A program made the position numbers and the translations under genes. A stretch of 64,000 nt of DNA from contig JBDVOA010000010.1 in assembly GCA_039969355.1 (NCBI GenBank), positions 248,001 through 312,000 of the forward strand. The letters run 5' to 3'. This document shows, piece by piece, positions 46,070-55,074 of the stretch. The notes beneath the pieces are model-generated. The model was not told the DNA's origin, did not search any database, and saw nothing but the letters and a program-made list of their open reading frames with translations. This stretch comes from JL08 sp039969355 (lineage in GTDB: Bacteria > Pseudomonadota > Alphaproteobacteria > Rhodobacterales > Rhodobacteraceae). Position 1 is the first letter of the stretch, and the number at the start of each line of letters is the position of its first letter.

Positions 46070-48628
46070 GTGCGCGTGTTTCGATTTCTTCTATCCATAT
46101 TCGGGGCGGTTTTCAGCCTCATTACCTTGGGCATCGTGATTGTAGCGTTGACGATCGGCGGCATCTTCTGGATGTTCGGGCGCGATCTGCCCAGCCACGA
46201 ATCCCTCGCCCAATACAAGCCGCCGACAATCAGCCGTATCTATTCCGGGGAAGGCGAAATTATCGACGAATTTGCCCGTGAACGGCGTTTGTTCGTGCCA
46301 GCCACGGATATTCCCGATTTGGTAAAGCAGGCCTTTATCTCGGCTGAGGACAAGAATTTTTACACCCACGCTGGCTATGATGCGCGCGGAATAGTTGCGG
46401 CTGGCTACGAGGCAATTCAATCGCGCGGTCGCAACGTGCGCGGTGCCTCCACCATCACTCAGCAGGTCATGAAGAACTTTTTACTGTCAGGTGATCGCCA
46501 GATCGAACGCAAGATAAAAGAGATCATTCTGGCCTCGAGGCTGGAAGAGACACTGGATAAAGATCGCATCCTAGAGCTCTATTTAAACGAGATATTTCTG
46601 GGACAGAACTCTTTTGGAGTTGCTGCCGCCGCGCAGACCTATTTCAACAAACCACTCGGCGAACTTGCGCCGCACGAGGCAGCATTTCTGGCCTCTCTGC
46701 CGAAGGCCCCGTCGGATTACCACCCGGTGCGCGAGAAACAGCGGCTGCTGGACCGGCGGGCGTTTGTTTTGAAAGAGATGTATGAGAACGGATATCTGAC
46801 CAAGGAGGTCTACGAGTCAGAGAGGGCCGAGCCACTTCGGTCAGTTCAGAATGGCGATTTTGAGAGTTTCCGCGTTTCACTGCCGCCGCGAGATTATTTT
46901 ACTGATGAAATCCGGCGACAACTCAGTGAAGACTTTGGTGAAGGGGAATTCTTTACCGGCGGCCTGACCGTACGTGCCACCATCGATGCCGACATGCAGC
47001 CTATTGCCGCGACATCACTGCGGCGCGGCCTAGAACGTTATGATCGGGGCAGGGGCGTTTGGCGTGGTACCGGAGAAGAAATCTCGGCTGATCAGTTGGT
47101 TGACGAAGAAAGCTGGCGCGCCGCATTGGCCAATATCAAAGTTGCGCGTGACGTGGATCTCGAAGGCAAATGGTACCCTGCCGTCGTTTTGGAAGTTGGC
47201 GCTAACGATGCAAAGATTGGTATCGAAGGTATAGACGAGGACGACGACGGACAATTCATTCCAGCCAAGGATGCACAGTGGGCGCGCAAAAGACGTCAGG
47301 ACGGATCTTTGGGGCGCAAGGCCCGAGTCGCGGGGGACCTTCTGGAGGTCGGTGAGGTTGTGCACGTGCGCCGCATGACTGCAGATGCTGATGGCAGTTT
47401 CGTACGCTGGACGTTGCGTCAAATACCGGAGGTGCAGGGCGGCTTTGTTGCAATGGACGTAAATACTGGCCGGGTGATTTCGATGCAGGGGGGGTTTTCT
47501 TATCAGCATTCGGTGTTCAATCGCGCAACGCAGGCGCAACGCCAACCCGGATCGTCGTTTAAGCCGTTCGTTTATGCCTCAGCACTTGACAGTGGTTATT
47601 CGCCCGCGACGATAGTGATTGATGCGCCGATTGAAATCGACACGCCTCAGGGGCTGTGGCGGCCGCGCAATTCATCCAACAAATTCTACGGACCCACGCC
47701 GTTACGCACGGGTATCGAACAGTCCCGCAATCTGATGACCATCCGCCTTGCTCAAGAAGTTGGCATGGACACGGTTGCTTACTACGCAGAGCGTTTTGGC
47801 GTTTATGATTATATGGGGCAGTATCTGGCCAATGCCCTGGGGTCCGAAGAAACCACTTTGTACAAAATGGTGACGGCCTATGCGATGTTTGCCAACGGCG
47901 GAGAACGGTTGGATCCCACGCTGGTAGACCGGGTTCAGGACCGCTATGGCAAGACAATTTATCGGCATGACCAACGCCAGTGTACCGATTGTTCCGACCC
48001 ATACGTTCCTGAGGGTCAAAGCCCGGAAATTATCTCGAATCGCGAGCGAATGATGAACGCGATTACAGCGTATCAGCTGACCTCAATGATGCGCGGTGTT
48101 GTGGATCGGGGCACCGCCAGCGGCACCGTCGGTCTGGACGTGCCTGTCGCGGGCAAGACCGGCACCACAAATGAAGCGCGAGATGTGTGGTTCATCGGGT
48201 TCACGAGCAACATTGTAGCGGGCTGCTACATCGGATACGATCGGCCGCGTCCTTTGGGCCGGGGGGCTTATGGTTCATCCATGTGTGGCCCTGTATTTCA
48301 GGAGTTCATGACCGAAGCGACTGAGAAATATGGGGGCGGCGATTTTGAAATTCCACCGGGGGGTCACTTTATCAAAATCGACCGGTTTTCCGGTGCACGC
48401 CTGGCCAATGACGCATCTGGTGCCAGCGTGGTGGCTGAGTATTTTCGGGATGGGCAAGAACCCGTGTTTGGATTGGCCTATGATGGCGGATTTGCAATGG
48501 GGTCAAACTTACCGCTGTTCCAGGAAGTGATCGAAAGCGGTCGTCAGGTGACAACATCCACCGGTCAGAAAGCTGTTGTCGGTCCCAAGGCTGATTTTGG
48601 AACCGTTAGCTCTGGCGGTTTGTATTAG
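46070..48628 (+). CDS. mrcA: Penicillin-binding protein 1A
   Basis: Bifunctional peptidoglycan synthase, 852 residues. One N-terminal membrane span (about 5-34), glycosyltransferase domain (AFISAEDKNFYTHAGYD, GASTITQQVMKNFLL, KEIILASRLEETLDKDRILELYLN), an OB-like insert, and a transpeptidase domain with the catalytic serine box SSFK at residues 495-498 and KTG at 696-698. The start is GTG at 46070; GTG at 46076 has slightly better spacing from AAAAGG and is equally possible. It lies 130 bases after amiC. Confidence 0.95.
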   Translation: MRVFRFLLSIFGAVFSLITLGIVIVALTIGGIFWMFGRDLPSHESLAQYKPPTISRIYSGEGEIIDEFARERRLFVPATDIPDLVKQAFISAEDKNFYTHAGYDARGIVAAGYEAIQSRGRNVRGASTITQQVMKNFLLSGDRQIERKIKEIILASRLEETLDKDRILELYLNEIFLGQNSFGVAAAAQTYFNKPLGELAPHEAAFLASLPKAPSDYHPVREKQRLLDRRAFVLKEMYENGYLTKEVYESERAEPLRSVQNGDFESFRVSLPPRDYFTDEIRRQLSEDFGEGEFFTGGLTVRATIDADMQPIAATSLRRGLERYDRGRGVWRGTGEEISADQLVDEESWRAALANIKVARDVDLEGKWYPAVVLEVGANDAKIGIEGIDEDDDGQFIPAKDAQWARKRRQDGSLGRKARVAGDLLEVGEVVHVRRMTADADGSFVRWTLRQIPEVQGGFVAMDVNTGRVISMQGGFSYQHSVFNRATQAQRQPGSSFKPFVYASALDSGYSPATIVIDAPIEIDTPQGLWRPRNSSNKFYGPTPLRTGIEQSRNLMTIRLAQEVGMDTVAYYAERFGVYDYMGQYLANALGSEETTLYKMVTAYAMFANGGERLDPTLVDRVQDRYGKTIYRHDQRQCTDCSDPYVPEGQSPEIISNRERMMNAITAYQLTSMMRGVVDRGTASGTVGLDVPVAGKTGTTNEARDVWFIGFTSNIVAGCYIGYDRPRPLGRGAYGSSMCGPVFQEFMTEATEKYGGGDFEIPPGGHFIKIDRFSGARLANDASGASVVAEYFRDGQEPVFGLAYDGGFAMGSNLPLFQEVIESGRQVTTSTGQKAVVGPKADFGTVSSGGLY

Positions 48629-48713
48629 CGATGGACCGACCGGACCACCTTGCCCGCGCGGCGGGGCTGGTTTATCTGCTGTGTTCAACTTCTAATCTAC
48701 AGGCAAACCAAAC

Positions 48714-49841
48714 ATGCGCGCAGACGCCCAGAACACCGCAGATCAGATCGCAAAATCGCTGGAACTGCTGGGTCAACGTCTTGACGTTGAAACCGCGCCG
48801 CACCGGCTTGAGGAATTTGATGCGCGTGTTGAGGACCCCAACCTGTGGGACGATGCGGTGGTTGCGCAGAAACTGATGCGCGAGCGGCAGGCATTGGTGG
48901 ATGCCATGGCGACTTATGCGGACATTAAACAAGATATGACAGACACTGTGGACCTGATCGAATTGGGTGAAATGGAAGAAGATGAAGAGGTGGTTGCAGA
49001 GGCAGAGGCTTCACTCAAGGCTCTGGCGGTGAAGGCCGCACAAAAAGAGCTGGAGGCGTTGCTGGATGGTGAGGCAGACGCCAATGACACCTTCCTTGAG
49101 ATCAACGCCGGGGCAGGGGGAACCGAAAGCTGCGACTGGGCCAACATACTGGCGCGCATGTATGTCCGCTGGGCAGAAAAGAAGGGCTATAAAGTCGAGT
49201 TGCAGTCCGAGAGCGCGGGTGAAGAAGCCGGTATCAAGTCAGCAACCTACAAGATTTCCGGCCTGAATGCCTACGGTTGGCTGAAATCCGAGAGTGGTGT
49301 GCATCGTCTGGTAAGGATCAGCCCGTTTGATAGCGCGGCCAAGCGCCATACCTCGTTTTCATCCGTCTGGGTGTACCCGGTTGTCGATGACAATATCGAG
49401 ATTGAGGTGAACCCGGCCGATATTCGCATCGATACCTATCGCAGTTCCGGCGCAGGTGGACAGCACGTCAACACAACAGACTCTGCCGTGCGTATAACCC
49501 ACAATCCAACTGGAATCGTGGTGACATCGTCCGAAAAATCGCAACATCAGAACCGCGACATCGCAATGAAAGCCCTGAAGTCGCGCCTCTATCAAATGGA
49601 ACTGGATCGCCGGAACGCGGCGATCAATGATGCCCATGAAAGCAAAGGCGACGCCGGTTGGGGCAACCAGATTCGGTCCTACGTGCTGCAGCCATACCAG
49701 ATGGTCAAAGATTTGCGCACCAACTTTGAGACCTCGGACACTAAGGGCGTGCTCGACGGCGATCTTGACGGGTTAATGGGCGCGACATTGGCGTTGGACG
49801 TAAGCGGCAAATCAAGAGCCGAGGCCCGCGCCGACGGGTGA
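48714..49841 (+). CDS. prfB: Peptide chain release factor 2
   Basis: Recognises UGA and UAA stop codons. 375 residues in a single frame, with the codon-recognition SPF at 203-205 and the hydrolysis motif GGQ at 248-250. The programmed +1 frameshift of E. coli prfB is absent, as is common in alphaproteobacteria. The start is ATG at 48714 with little room for alternatives. A terminator follows. Confidence 0.97.
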   Translation: MRADAQNTADQIAKSLELLGQRLDVETAPHRLEEFDARVEDPNLWDDAVVAQKLMRERQALVDAMATYADIKQDMTDTVDLIELGEMEEDEEVVAEAEASLKALAVKAAQKELEALLDGEADANDTFLEINAGAGGTESCDWANILARMYVRWAEKKGYKVELQSESAGEEAGIKSATYKISGLNAYGWLKSESGVHRLVRISPFDSAAKRHTSFSSVWVYPVVDDNIEIEVNPADIRIDTYRSSGAGGQHVNTTDSAVRITHNPTGIVVTSSEKSQHQNRDIAMKALKSRLYQMELDRRNAAINDAHESKGDAGWGNQIRSYVLQPYQMVKDLRTNFETSDTKGVLDGDLDGLMGATLALDVSGKSRAEARADG

Positions 49842-49894
49842 GCATTGGACGGTGGCTGGGTGTATTTGACGGAACGCATTTCAATCCGAGCACA

Positions 49895-49923
49895 GAAGGG
49901 AAGCAACCTGCTTCCCTTCGTTA
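49895..49923 (+). terminator. Terminator after prfB
   Basis: Perfect 10-bp arms GAAGGGAAGC (49895-49904) and GCTTCCCTTC (49910-49919) with a 5-base loop, followed by GTTATT. The stem is strong but the T tract is broken. It lies between the convergent stops of prfB and the FABP-like gene. Confidence 0.7.
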
Positions 49924-49932
49924 TTGATCCGA

Positions 49933-51000
49933 CTAGTTGACTGGGTAATTTGGGTACTCGCCGACCTTCTCAAGCGTATTTATGCTGATATGTGGCCATT
50001 GTGCCCGGCCCGGCATCTGATCCTCGCGATTAGGGAAAAAGTCCAGCATGACGATCTGACTATATTGCAATCGCAGTTTTGGATTGCCGTAATTGTCCTT
50101 TTCTCTGAGTTGTTGGATCCAGAAAGTTGATCGCATGGAAACAGGCTCTGCTTCTCGCTGTACAAATGGCATATTCTTGATGCCGCCGTGTTCGCGCGTG
50201 CTGTCCACATTCAATACGGTTGTTTTGACAATATCGACGCCTTGATTAGCAAAGTTGAGAATCTGGTTCATGTCACGTGGGCTGAAGCCCGGAAACCCCG
50301 GGAAGCCCGCTGCGGTACCCATGAACGGGTGATCGATGTAATGCTTGTAAGGCGACAGGTATTCATCCGCAGGGTCGCGGAAGTCGTACTCATCAGGCGG
50401 TGTCTGATCGATGCTTTCAAACCTGCCAAACGGAAGCGCGTTAACACCTGGGATTTCCGGCATACCTTCGACCTCATCAGAAATGCCGGTAGCTAATACA
50501 GAATTGCCGTGAGGGATCGAAGCTAGCCTGGCAATATTGATGCCGTTGATTTTGGGTTCACCATCTTTGACAAATATCCACAGGCCGGGTTCATGGTGAA
50601 TATCACTTCCCGGAGGACCAGCTTGACCGTGATCATCCGGGTCGTTCGGATTGTCACGGGTGTCTGGGAAATCCTCCGCGTTGATCTGCGTGACGACTTG
50701 CTGATAATCGAGCGTCGCCACCTCTTGGTCTTCGCTGATCCCCCGGTTGGGAATTTTGTCGCCTACGGTGGAAAAATCCAATTTCTCGTCATATTGGTTC
50801 ATCAGAATGCGATATGGAATTTTTGGGTTTGTGCTGTCCTTGAACGGCAACGCAATCATGTTCCATCCGGTGCTCTTTCCCTCCCATTTACCAACAAGCG
50901 GGGCAAGCGGGCCAAGCTCAAGAACCGTTTCGGAACTCATTTCTGGTGTGACGCCGGTGACACGCCTCATGGTGGCGGCGCTTGATTTATGATTTGACAT
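49933..51000 (-). CDS. FABP/nitrobindin-like predicted beta-barrel protein
   Basis: 355-residue protein I cannot assign to a characterised family. The N-terminal part reads LGPLAPLVGKWEGKSTGWNMIALP and later HHEPGLWIFVKDGEPKINGINIARLASIPHGNSVLATG, which resembles the opening GxWxGxGxG strand and the central strands of the nitrobindin/FABP-like heme-binding barrel (THAP4-type), but this protein is twice as long. No signal peptide, membrane span or cysteine cluster is seen. It has many acidic and proline residues. ATG at 51000 has GGAG seven bases upstream. It sits between prfB (convergent) and dddP (same strand, 400 bases away). Confidence 0.65.
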   Translation of the reverse strand: MSNHKSSAATMRRVTGVTPEMSSETVLELGPLAPLVGKWEGKSTGWNMIALPFKDSTNPKIPYRILMNQYDEKLDFSTVGDKIPNRGISEDQEVATLDYQQVVTQINAEDFPDTRDNPNDPDDHGQAGPPGSDIHHEPGLWIFVKDGEPKINGINIARLASIPHGNSVLATGISDEVEGMPEIPGVNALPFGRFESIDQTPPDEYDFRDPADEYLSPYKHYIDHPFMGTAAGFPGFPGFSPRDMNQILNFANQGVDIVKTTVLNVDSTREHGGIKNMPFVQREAEPVSMRSTFWIQQLREKDNYGNPKLRLQYSQIVMLDFFPNREDQMPGRAQWPHISINTLEKVGEYPNYPVN

Positions 51001-51418
51001 AATTTTCTCCAAATACAGTTATTAAAAAAGATCGGTGACATGAAATTTCACCTAACTTGCGCGTCAAATGCAGTTGCGCTGTTAGGAATATACCTCATTG
51101 TGCTCAATTTCACCATGCTCTTCCATTTTCCAACCCAAGTAGGTCCGAATTGCGCCCAATTGCAGTCGTGATTCTCGACCGATCAATAACGGATTGCTAT
51201 ATGTTATAATCTCAGAACGGGGGCATGCTGCCCGCTTGAGCTTGCGACGCGGCGGGTCAAAAAAAACGGAGGGCATCCGCGCCGTTCAACTAAAGAGTTG
51301 CTATTTCTGGTGGTTTACCAGCGCCCAGAGGTCGGTCCGCCGTAGCGATGCATTCTCAATTATTGTATTCGGATTTTTTCCCTGGAGGCAGATTGCCGCT
51401 CTGGTCCTATTTCCTAAC
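51001..51418. other. 418-base gene-free stretch between dddP and the FABP-like gene
   Basis: Moderately AT-rich upstream region of the FABP-like gene. No clear terminator for dddP: the run of eight A on the plus strand near 51260 (T on the minus) is not preceded by a stable stem. Open frames crossing it have no recognisable product. Confidence 0.45.
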
Positions 51419-52759
51419 TCACCGTCCCATCAAAGCATCATCAAACGGATATGTCGTCAGATTTTCAAAACCGTCTTCAGTAATCAAAACCTGATCTTCC
51501 AGCTTGATCGAAAAATCGCCGCACTCGGGAGAGACCAGCGTTTCGACGCAGAGGACCATGCCTGCTTCTAGCGGATAGTCGAACGCACCAGCGACGGCCT
51601 GATCGGGATAGGCCACCAACGGCCATTCATCGCACAACCCAACGCCGTGCATCAGACAGCCATATTTCTGTTCTTGAAACTGCGCGTCCAGCACATGAGT
51701 ATTTGCCGTCAGTTCCGGGATCATGACACCGGGTTTCAGCATCTGCATGTTCTGCATGATGTGCTCATGGCCATGTTGCATTGCATAGATCATGTCAGGA
51801 CGGGGTTTCTGATCGCCAATCCACCAGCTGCGCGAAATGTCGACGCATATGCCGTAGGACCCGACGAGGTCTGTGTCAAAACTGACAATCTCGTTATTCT
51901 GCACGATCCGCCCGCCACATTCCTGAAACCACGGGTTCGTGCGTGGGCCAGAGGTCAGTAGCCGTGTTTCGATCCATTCTCCTCCCCGGCGGATGTTTTC
52001 AGCGTGTAGCACCGCCCAGATATCATCTTCGGACATATTTCCGTGTGGCACGCCCGTTCGAGCCGCGTCTTCCATGACAGCTATTGCCGTTTGGCAGGCG
52101 TGGTTGGCGCAACGCATGGCCAGAATTTCGTCAACGCCTTTGACTGAGCGAGACTTTTCCGTGACCTCTTCGCCATCCATCACCTCAAACCCCTGCGCCT
52201 CGAGGGCACGAAGACCGTGCAACATGATCTTATCAACGGCGAGGCGTTTGTTGCCCCCACCATGCTCGGCAACAAGGGCACGCACTTCGTTTGAAATCAC
52301 ATCCGCTGCGACGTCGACCTTGTCGCCTCGGTCAAAGTAAAACAAGTCCGCGCCAGCGCGATGTTCCCGCACCAGCGGGTTATGCTCACTAAGAAAAGGT
52401 GAGTTCTTGTAGTCCCAGATCACCATGTATCCGTCTGCACAAACAAGCACCGCGCGAAACGGATTGTGGGTATTCCAAAGTTGCATATTGGTGCTGTCGG
52501 TCGCATAGCGAATGTTGAGTGGGTCAAACATCAGCAACCCGCCGTAATCCCGCTCAACAATATGGCGGGTCAACCGTTCCCAACGGTATCGGCGCATGGC
52601 TTGCAGATCAGGCAACTGTAGTCCCGCTTTTTCCCATTCCCGATAGGCCAGTTGTGTCGGTCCGATTTCGATCCGGTTTGCATCGTTGGGTGTGTTGTCG
52701 CCCAGGAATGCGCCCTTGCTTGGGTCGATTTTGCGGGTGCTGCTGTGGTGCTGATTCAT
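51419..52759 (-). CDS. dddP: Dimethylsulfoniopropionate lyase DddP
   Basis: M24-fold (creatinase-like) enzyme that cleaves DMSP into dimethyl sulfide and acrylate. 446 residues, same length as Roseovarius DddP, and closely similar from the first residues (MNQH...TRKIDPSKGA, GDNTPNDANRIEIGPTQLA) onward. The metal-binding positions known for DddP are all present at the expected numbers: Asp295, Asp297, Asp307, His371, Glu406 and Glu421, and YATDSTNMQLWN and FQECGGRIV are also kept, which separates it from Xaa-Pro peptidases. No DMSP transporter or acrylate-use genes lie nearby. There is no good ribosome binding site; an intrinsic-terminator-like hairpin lies 12 bases before the start. Confidence 0.95.
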   Translation of the reverse strand: MNQHHSSTRKIDPSKGAFLGDNTPNDANRIEIGPTQLAYREWEKAGLQLPDLQAMRRYRWERLTRHIVERDYGGLLMFDPLNIRYATDSTNMQLWNTHNPFRAVLVCADGYMVIWDYKNSPFLSEHNPLVREHRAGADLFYFDRGDKVDVAADVISNEVRALVAEHGGGNKRLAVDKIMLHGLRALEAQGFEVMDGEEVTEKSRSVKGVDEILAMRCANHACQTAIAVMEDAARTGVPHGNMSEDDIWAVLHAENIRRGGEWIETRLLTSGPRTNPWFQECGGRIVQNNEIVSFDTDLVGSYGICVDISRSWWIGDQKPRPDMIYAMQHGHEHIMQNMQMLKPGVMIPELTANTHVLDAQFQEQKYGCLMHGVGLCDEWPLVAYPDQAVAGAFDYPLEAGMVLCVETLVSPECGDFSIKLEDQVLITEDGFENLTTYPFDDALMGR

Positions 52760-52767
52760 GGCGGGTC

Positions 52768-52947
52768 TCAGAAAAAGGGCTTGTGCCCCTTCAGGATGCG
52801 CAGGACTGCAGAGCGGGGGCGTGTCCGTTTCCGACCTATTTTTGGGTCGTTTTTGCCGGCTGTCAGTTCATGGTTCGAATGGTTCTGGCGCTGGGTCAAT
52901 CGCCGAACGTACACCCGGAGTGAAATCTGACTCAGACGCGCGCGCAT
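52768..52947 (-). CDS. Possible small basic leader ORF before dddP
   Basis: 59-residue frame from ATG at 52947 ending eight bases before the dddP start. The product is very basic (MRARLSQISLRVYVRRLTQ..., then RKRTRPRSAVLRILKGHKPFF), without recognisable domain. Its last codons run through the hairpin at 52771-52791. It could be an upstream regulatory ORF or simply a chance open frame in G+C-rich leader sequence. Confidence 0.3.
   Translation of the reverse strand: MRARLSQISLRVYVRRLTQRQNHSNHELTAGKNDPKIGRKRTRPRSAVLRILKGHKPFF
52771..52791 (-). promoter_or_regulatory. Terminator-like hairpin in the dddP leader
   Basis: Read on the minus strand, AAGGG (52791-52787) pairs with CCCTT (52779-52775), or GGGC with GCCC around ACAA, and the stem is followed by five T residues, 12 bases before the dddP ATG. 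If it acts as an intrinsic terminator it would attenuate dddP. The stem is only 4-5 bp. Confidence 0.4.
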
Positions 52948-52963
52948 CAAAGCAATATTGTAT

Positions 52964-53710
52964 TCAGTTCACAATTTTGTCGTCCACATTGATGATCTCG
53001 GTGGAAAAAGTGCGCCGGTAGGTGGCCCAGAAACTGAGGGCTGATAGAAACAGCGCGCCCATGCCCGCGAGTGCAGCGACGCCCGGGTCGGTTTCAAAAT
53101 TGGCAAGAACCAGAGCGATAAAAGCCCAAACCACCGTCGCGCCATAAAGCGGCGCGCGTCCCATTTTGATCTGGACGATGGTGGTAAAGCCCAAGGCAGC
53201 GCAAAGAACGGCAATCGCGGCATTATGCGGACTCAGCACACCATGGCCCCCAAGTAGCAGACCAACAGCAACAAAGCTGGCGGCGCTCAGCCAGCCCGCA
53301 TAAATGGATAAGGGCGCTCTGACCCACCAGCGATCATGTTCTGGCGCCTTCTGGAGGGCGATCAACGCCGCGATCAACATCAACCAGATCAGTACCGTTG
53401 ACCAAACGGCGCTTAATTGGGCGACGGGCAGCCAGCTAGCGCCAAGCAACATGGATACAATGAGAAAGGGGCGCATCGCCTGCCATTCGGGGTGCGTTGG
53501 GCGGCGGATCAGCCCGAACGCCATACTGATAACCAACCAGAGATAGATCAGGCCCCAAATCGCGAATGCATATCGCGCAGGATTGATCGGCGCATCAACT
53601 TGCGGGATCGGAAACTGGTTTGGGCCAAAACCTGCAAAGTCGCGGACGAACAGTGGGGATATCGCAAAGATTACGGCAACTGCAAATGCCAGAATAGCTT
53701 TAAAATGCAA
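52964..53710 (-). CDS. TspO/MBR-like membrane protein
   Basis: 248-residue integral membrane protein with about seven hydrophobic segments. PINPARYAFAIWGLIYLWL, the tryptophan-rich middle (SAVWSTVLIWLML, DRWWVRAPLSIYAGWLSAAS) and spacing suggest the tryptophan-rich sensory protein relatives of TspO, which bind porphyrins or other ligands, but it is longer than classical 160-residue TspO and lacks firm diagnostic motifs. The start is TTG at 53710, supported by GAGGA nine bases upstream. It lies between serS and dddP on the same strand. Confidence 0.65.
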   Translation of the reverse strand: MHFKAILAFAVAVIFAISPLFVRDFAGFGPNQFPIPQVDAPINPARYAFAIWGLIYLWLVISMAFGLIRRPTHPEWQAMRPFLIVSMLLGASWLPVAQLSAVWSTVLIWLMLIAALIALQKAPEHDRWWVRAPLSIYAGWLSAASFVAVGLLLGGHGVLSPHNAAIAVLCAALGFTTIVQIKMGRAPLYGATVVWAFIALVLANFETDPGVAALAGMGALFLSALSFWATYRRTFSTEIINVDDKIVN

Positions 53711-53745
53711 CGTGTTAATTCCTCACCCTAATGTTACGGACAAGC

Positions 53746-55038
53746 CTACTGCAGTTGCCCGTCCGCCCCGATCATGCCTTTGCCTTTCAGATATGGGCGC
53801 AGCACTTCGGGCAACACCACTGACCCGTCTGCCTGCTGTCCATTTTCCAGAACAGCAATCAGACAGCGGCCCACAGCCAAACCCGATCCGTTAAGTGTAT
53901 GCACAAATTCCGGTTTACCGCCACCTTCGGGTTTGAAGCGCGCATTCATCCGCCGGGCCTGAAAATCCCCGGTGGTCGAAACCGAACTGATCTCGCGATA
54001 GGTATTCTGTCCCGGCACCCATGCCTCGATGTCATATGTACGACGGGCGCCAAAGCCCATGTCGCCAGTGCACAGCACCACGGTCCGATAAGGAATGCCC
54101 AACTGTTCCAGCAAATCCTCGGCGCACCGCAACATGCGTTTTTGCTCGGCGTCGCTTTCGTCCGGATGGGTGATGCTGACCATCTCGACTTTCTCGAACT
54201 GATGCTGGCGCAGCATGCCTGCGGTGTCCCGCCCCGCTGATCCAGCTTCGGAGCGGAAGCACAGCGTGTGAGCGGTCATACGGACGGGCAGGGCAGACTG
54301 CTCCAGCACCTCGTCCGCAACCGAATAGGTCAGCGTAACCTCAGACGTGGGGATCAGCCACCAGCCATTGGTGGTCTGATAGCTGTCATCACCGAATTTG
54401 GGCAACTTATCCGTGCCATACATCGCCTCGTCGCGCACCAGCACCGGCGTATTACGTTCGCTCAGGCCGTTTTTGTCCACATGGGTGTCGATCATGAACT
54501 GCGCCAGCGCCCGGTGTACGCGCGCCACGGCACCTTTGATCATGACAAAGCGGCTGCCGGACAATTTGCCGCCAGTGTCGAAATCCAAACCCGCCGCGAC
54601 ACCTGCGATCTCAAAATGCTCTTTGGGGGTGAAATCAAATTCAGGGATCGTGCCCCAGCGGGACACCTCGACGTTTTCCTCTTCATCCACACCTTCAGGT
54701 ACGTCGTCATAGGGCAGGTTCGGGATTTCGGCGAGCAGACCGGTTAACCGTGCATCTTCCTCTTTCGCCTCGTCATTCAGGCGGGCGATTTCCGCCTTTT
54801 TCTCGGACACCAGCGCGCGCAGGCGTTCGAATTCAGCCTCATCGCCCTTGGCCTTGGCAGCCCCAACCTGTTTGGAGGCCGCATTCTGTTCGGCCTGCGC
54901 GGTTTCTGCGGCTGTTATCTTGGCGCGCCGCGCGGCATCAATGGCCAGAATATCCGCTGAGATTGCCGCATCCCCCCGGCGGGCCAGAGCGGCATCAAAA
55001 GCAGTCGGATTGTCACGGATGGCGCGGATATCATGCAT
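53746..55038 (-). CDS. serS: Seryl-tRNA synthetase
   Basis: Class II aminoacyl-tRNA synthetase, 430 residues. N-terminal coiled-coil arm (about 25-100, rich in Ala/Lys/Glu) that grips the long variable arm of tRNA-Ser; motif 2 in CFRSEAGSAGRDTAGMLRQHQFEKVEM and motif 3 in GRCLIAVLENGQQADGSVVLPEVLRPYL. Starts with ATG at 55038 (MHDIRAIRDNP). Transcribed in the same direction as the TspO-like gene, 35 bases downstream. Confidence 0.97.
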   Translation of the reverse strand: MHDIRAIRDNPTAFDAALARRGDAAISADILAIDAARRAKITAAETAQAEQNAASKQVGAAKAKGDEAEFERLRALVSEKKAEIARLNDEAKEEDARLTGLLAEIPNLPYDDVPEGVDEEENVEVSRWGTIPEFDFTPKEHFEIAGVAAGLDFDTGGKLSGSRFVMIKGAVARVHRALAQFMIDTHVDKNGLSERNTPVLVRDEAMYGTDKLPKFGDDSYQTTNGWWLIPTSEVTLTYSVADEVLEQSALPVRMTAHTLCFRSEAGSAGRDTAGMLRQHQFEKVEMVSITHPDESDAEQKRMLRCAEDLLEQLGIPYRTVVLCTGDMGFGARRTYDIEAWVPGQNTYREISSVSTTGDFQARRMNARFKPEGGGKPEFVHTLNGSGLAVGRCLIAVLENGQQADGSVVLPEVLRPYLKGKGMIGADGQLQ

Positions 55039-55074
55039 GGGATCGTCCTTGGCTCGAGTCGGTGTTGGCGGATG

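Noticed and set aside
48714..49841. Programmed frameshift in prfB
   Set aside because: The gene is open in a single frame from ATG to stop and has no internal early TGA.
51194..51571. 125-codon plus-strand frame between the FABP-like gene and dddP
   Set aside because: Its second half is antisense to dddP and the first half lacks any motif or start signal.
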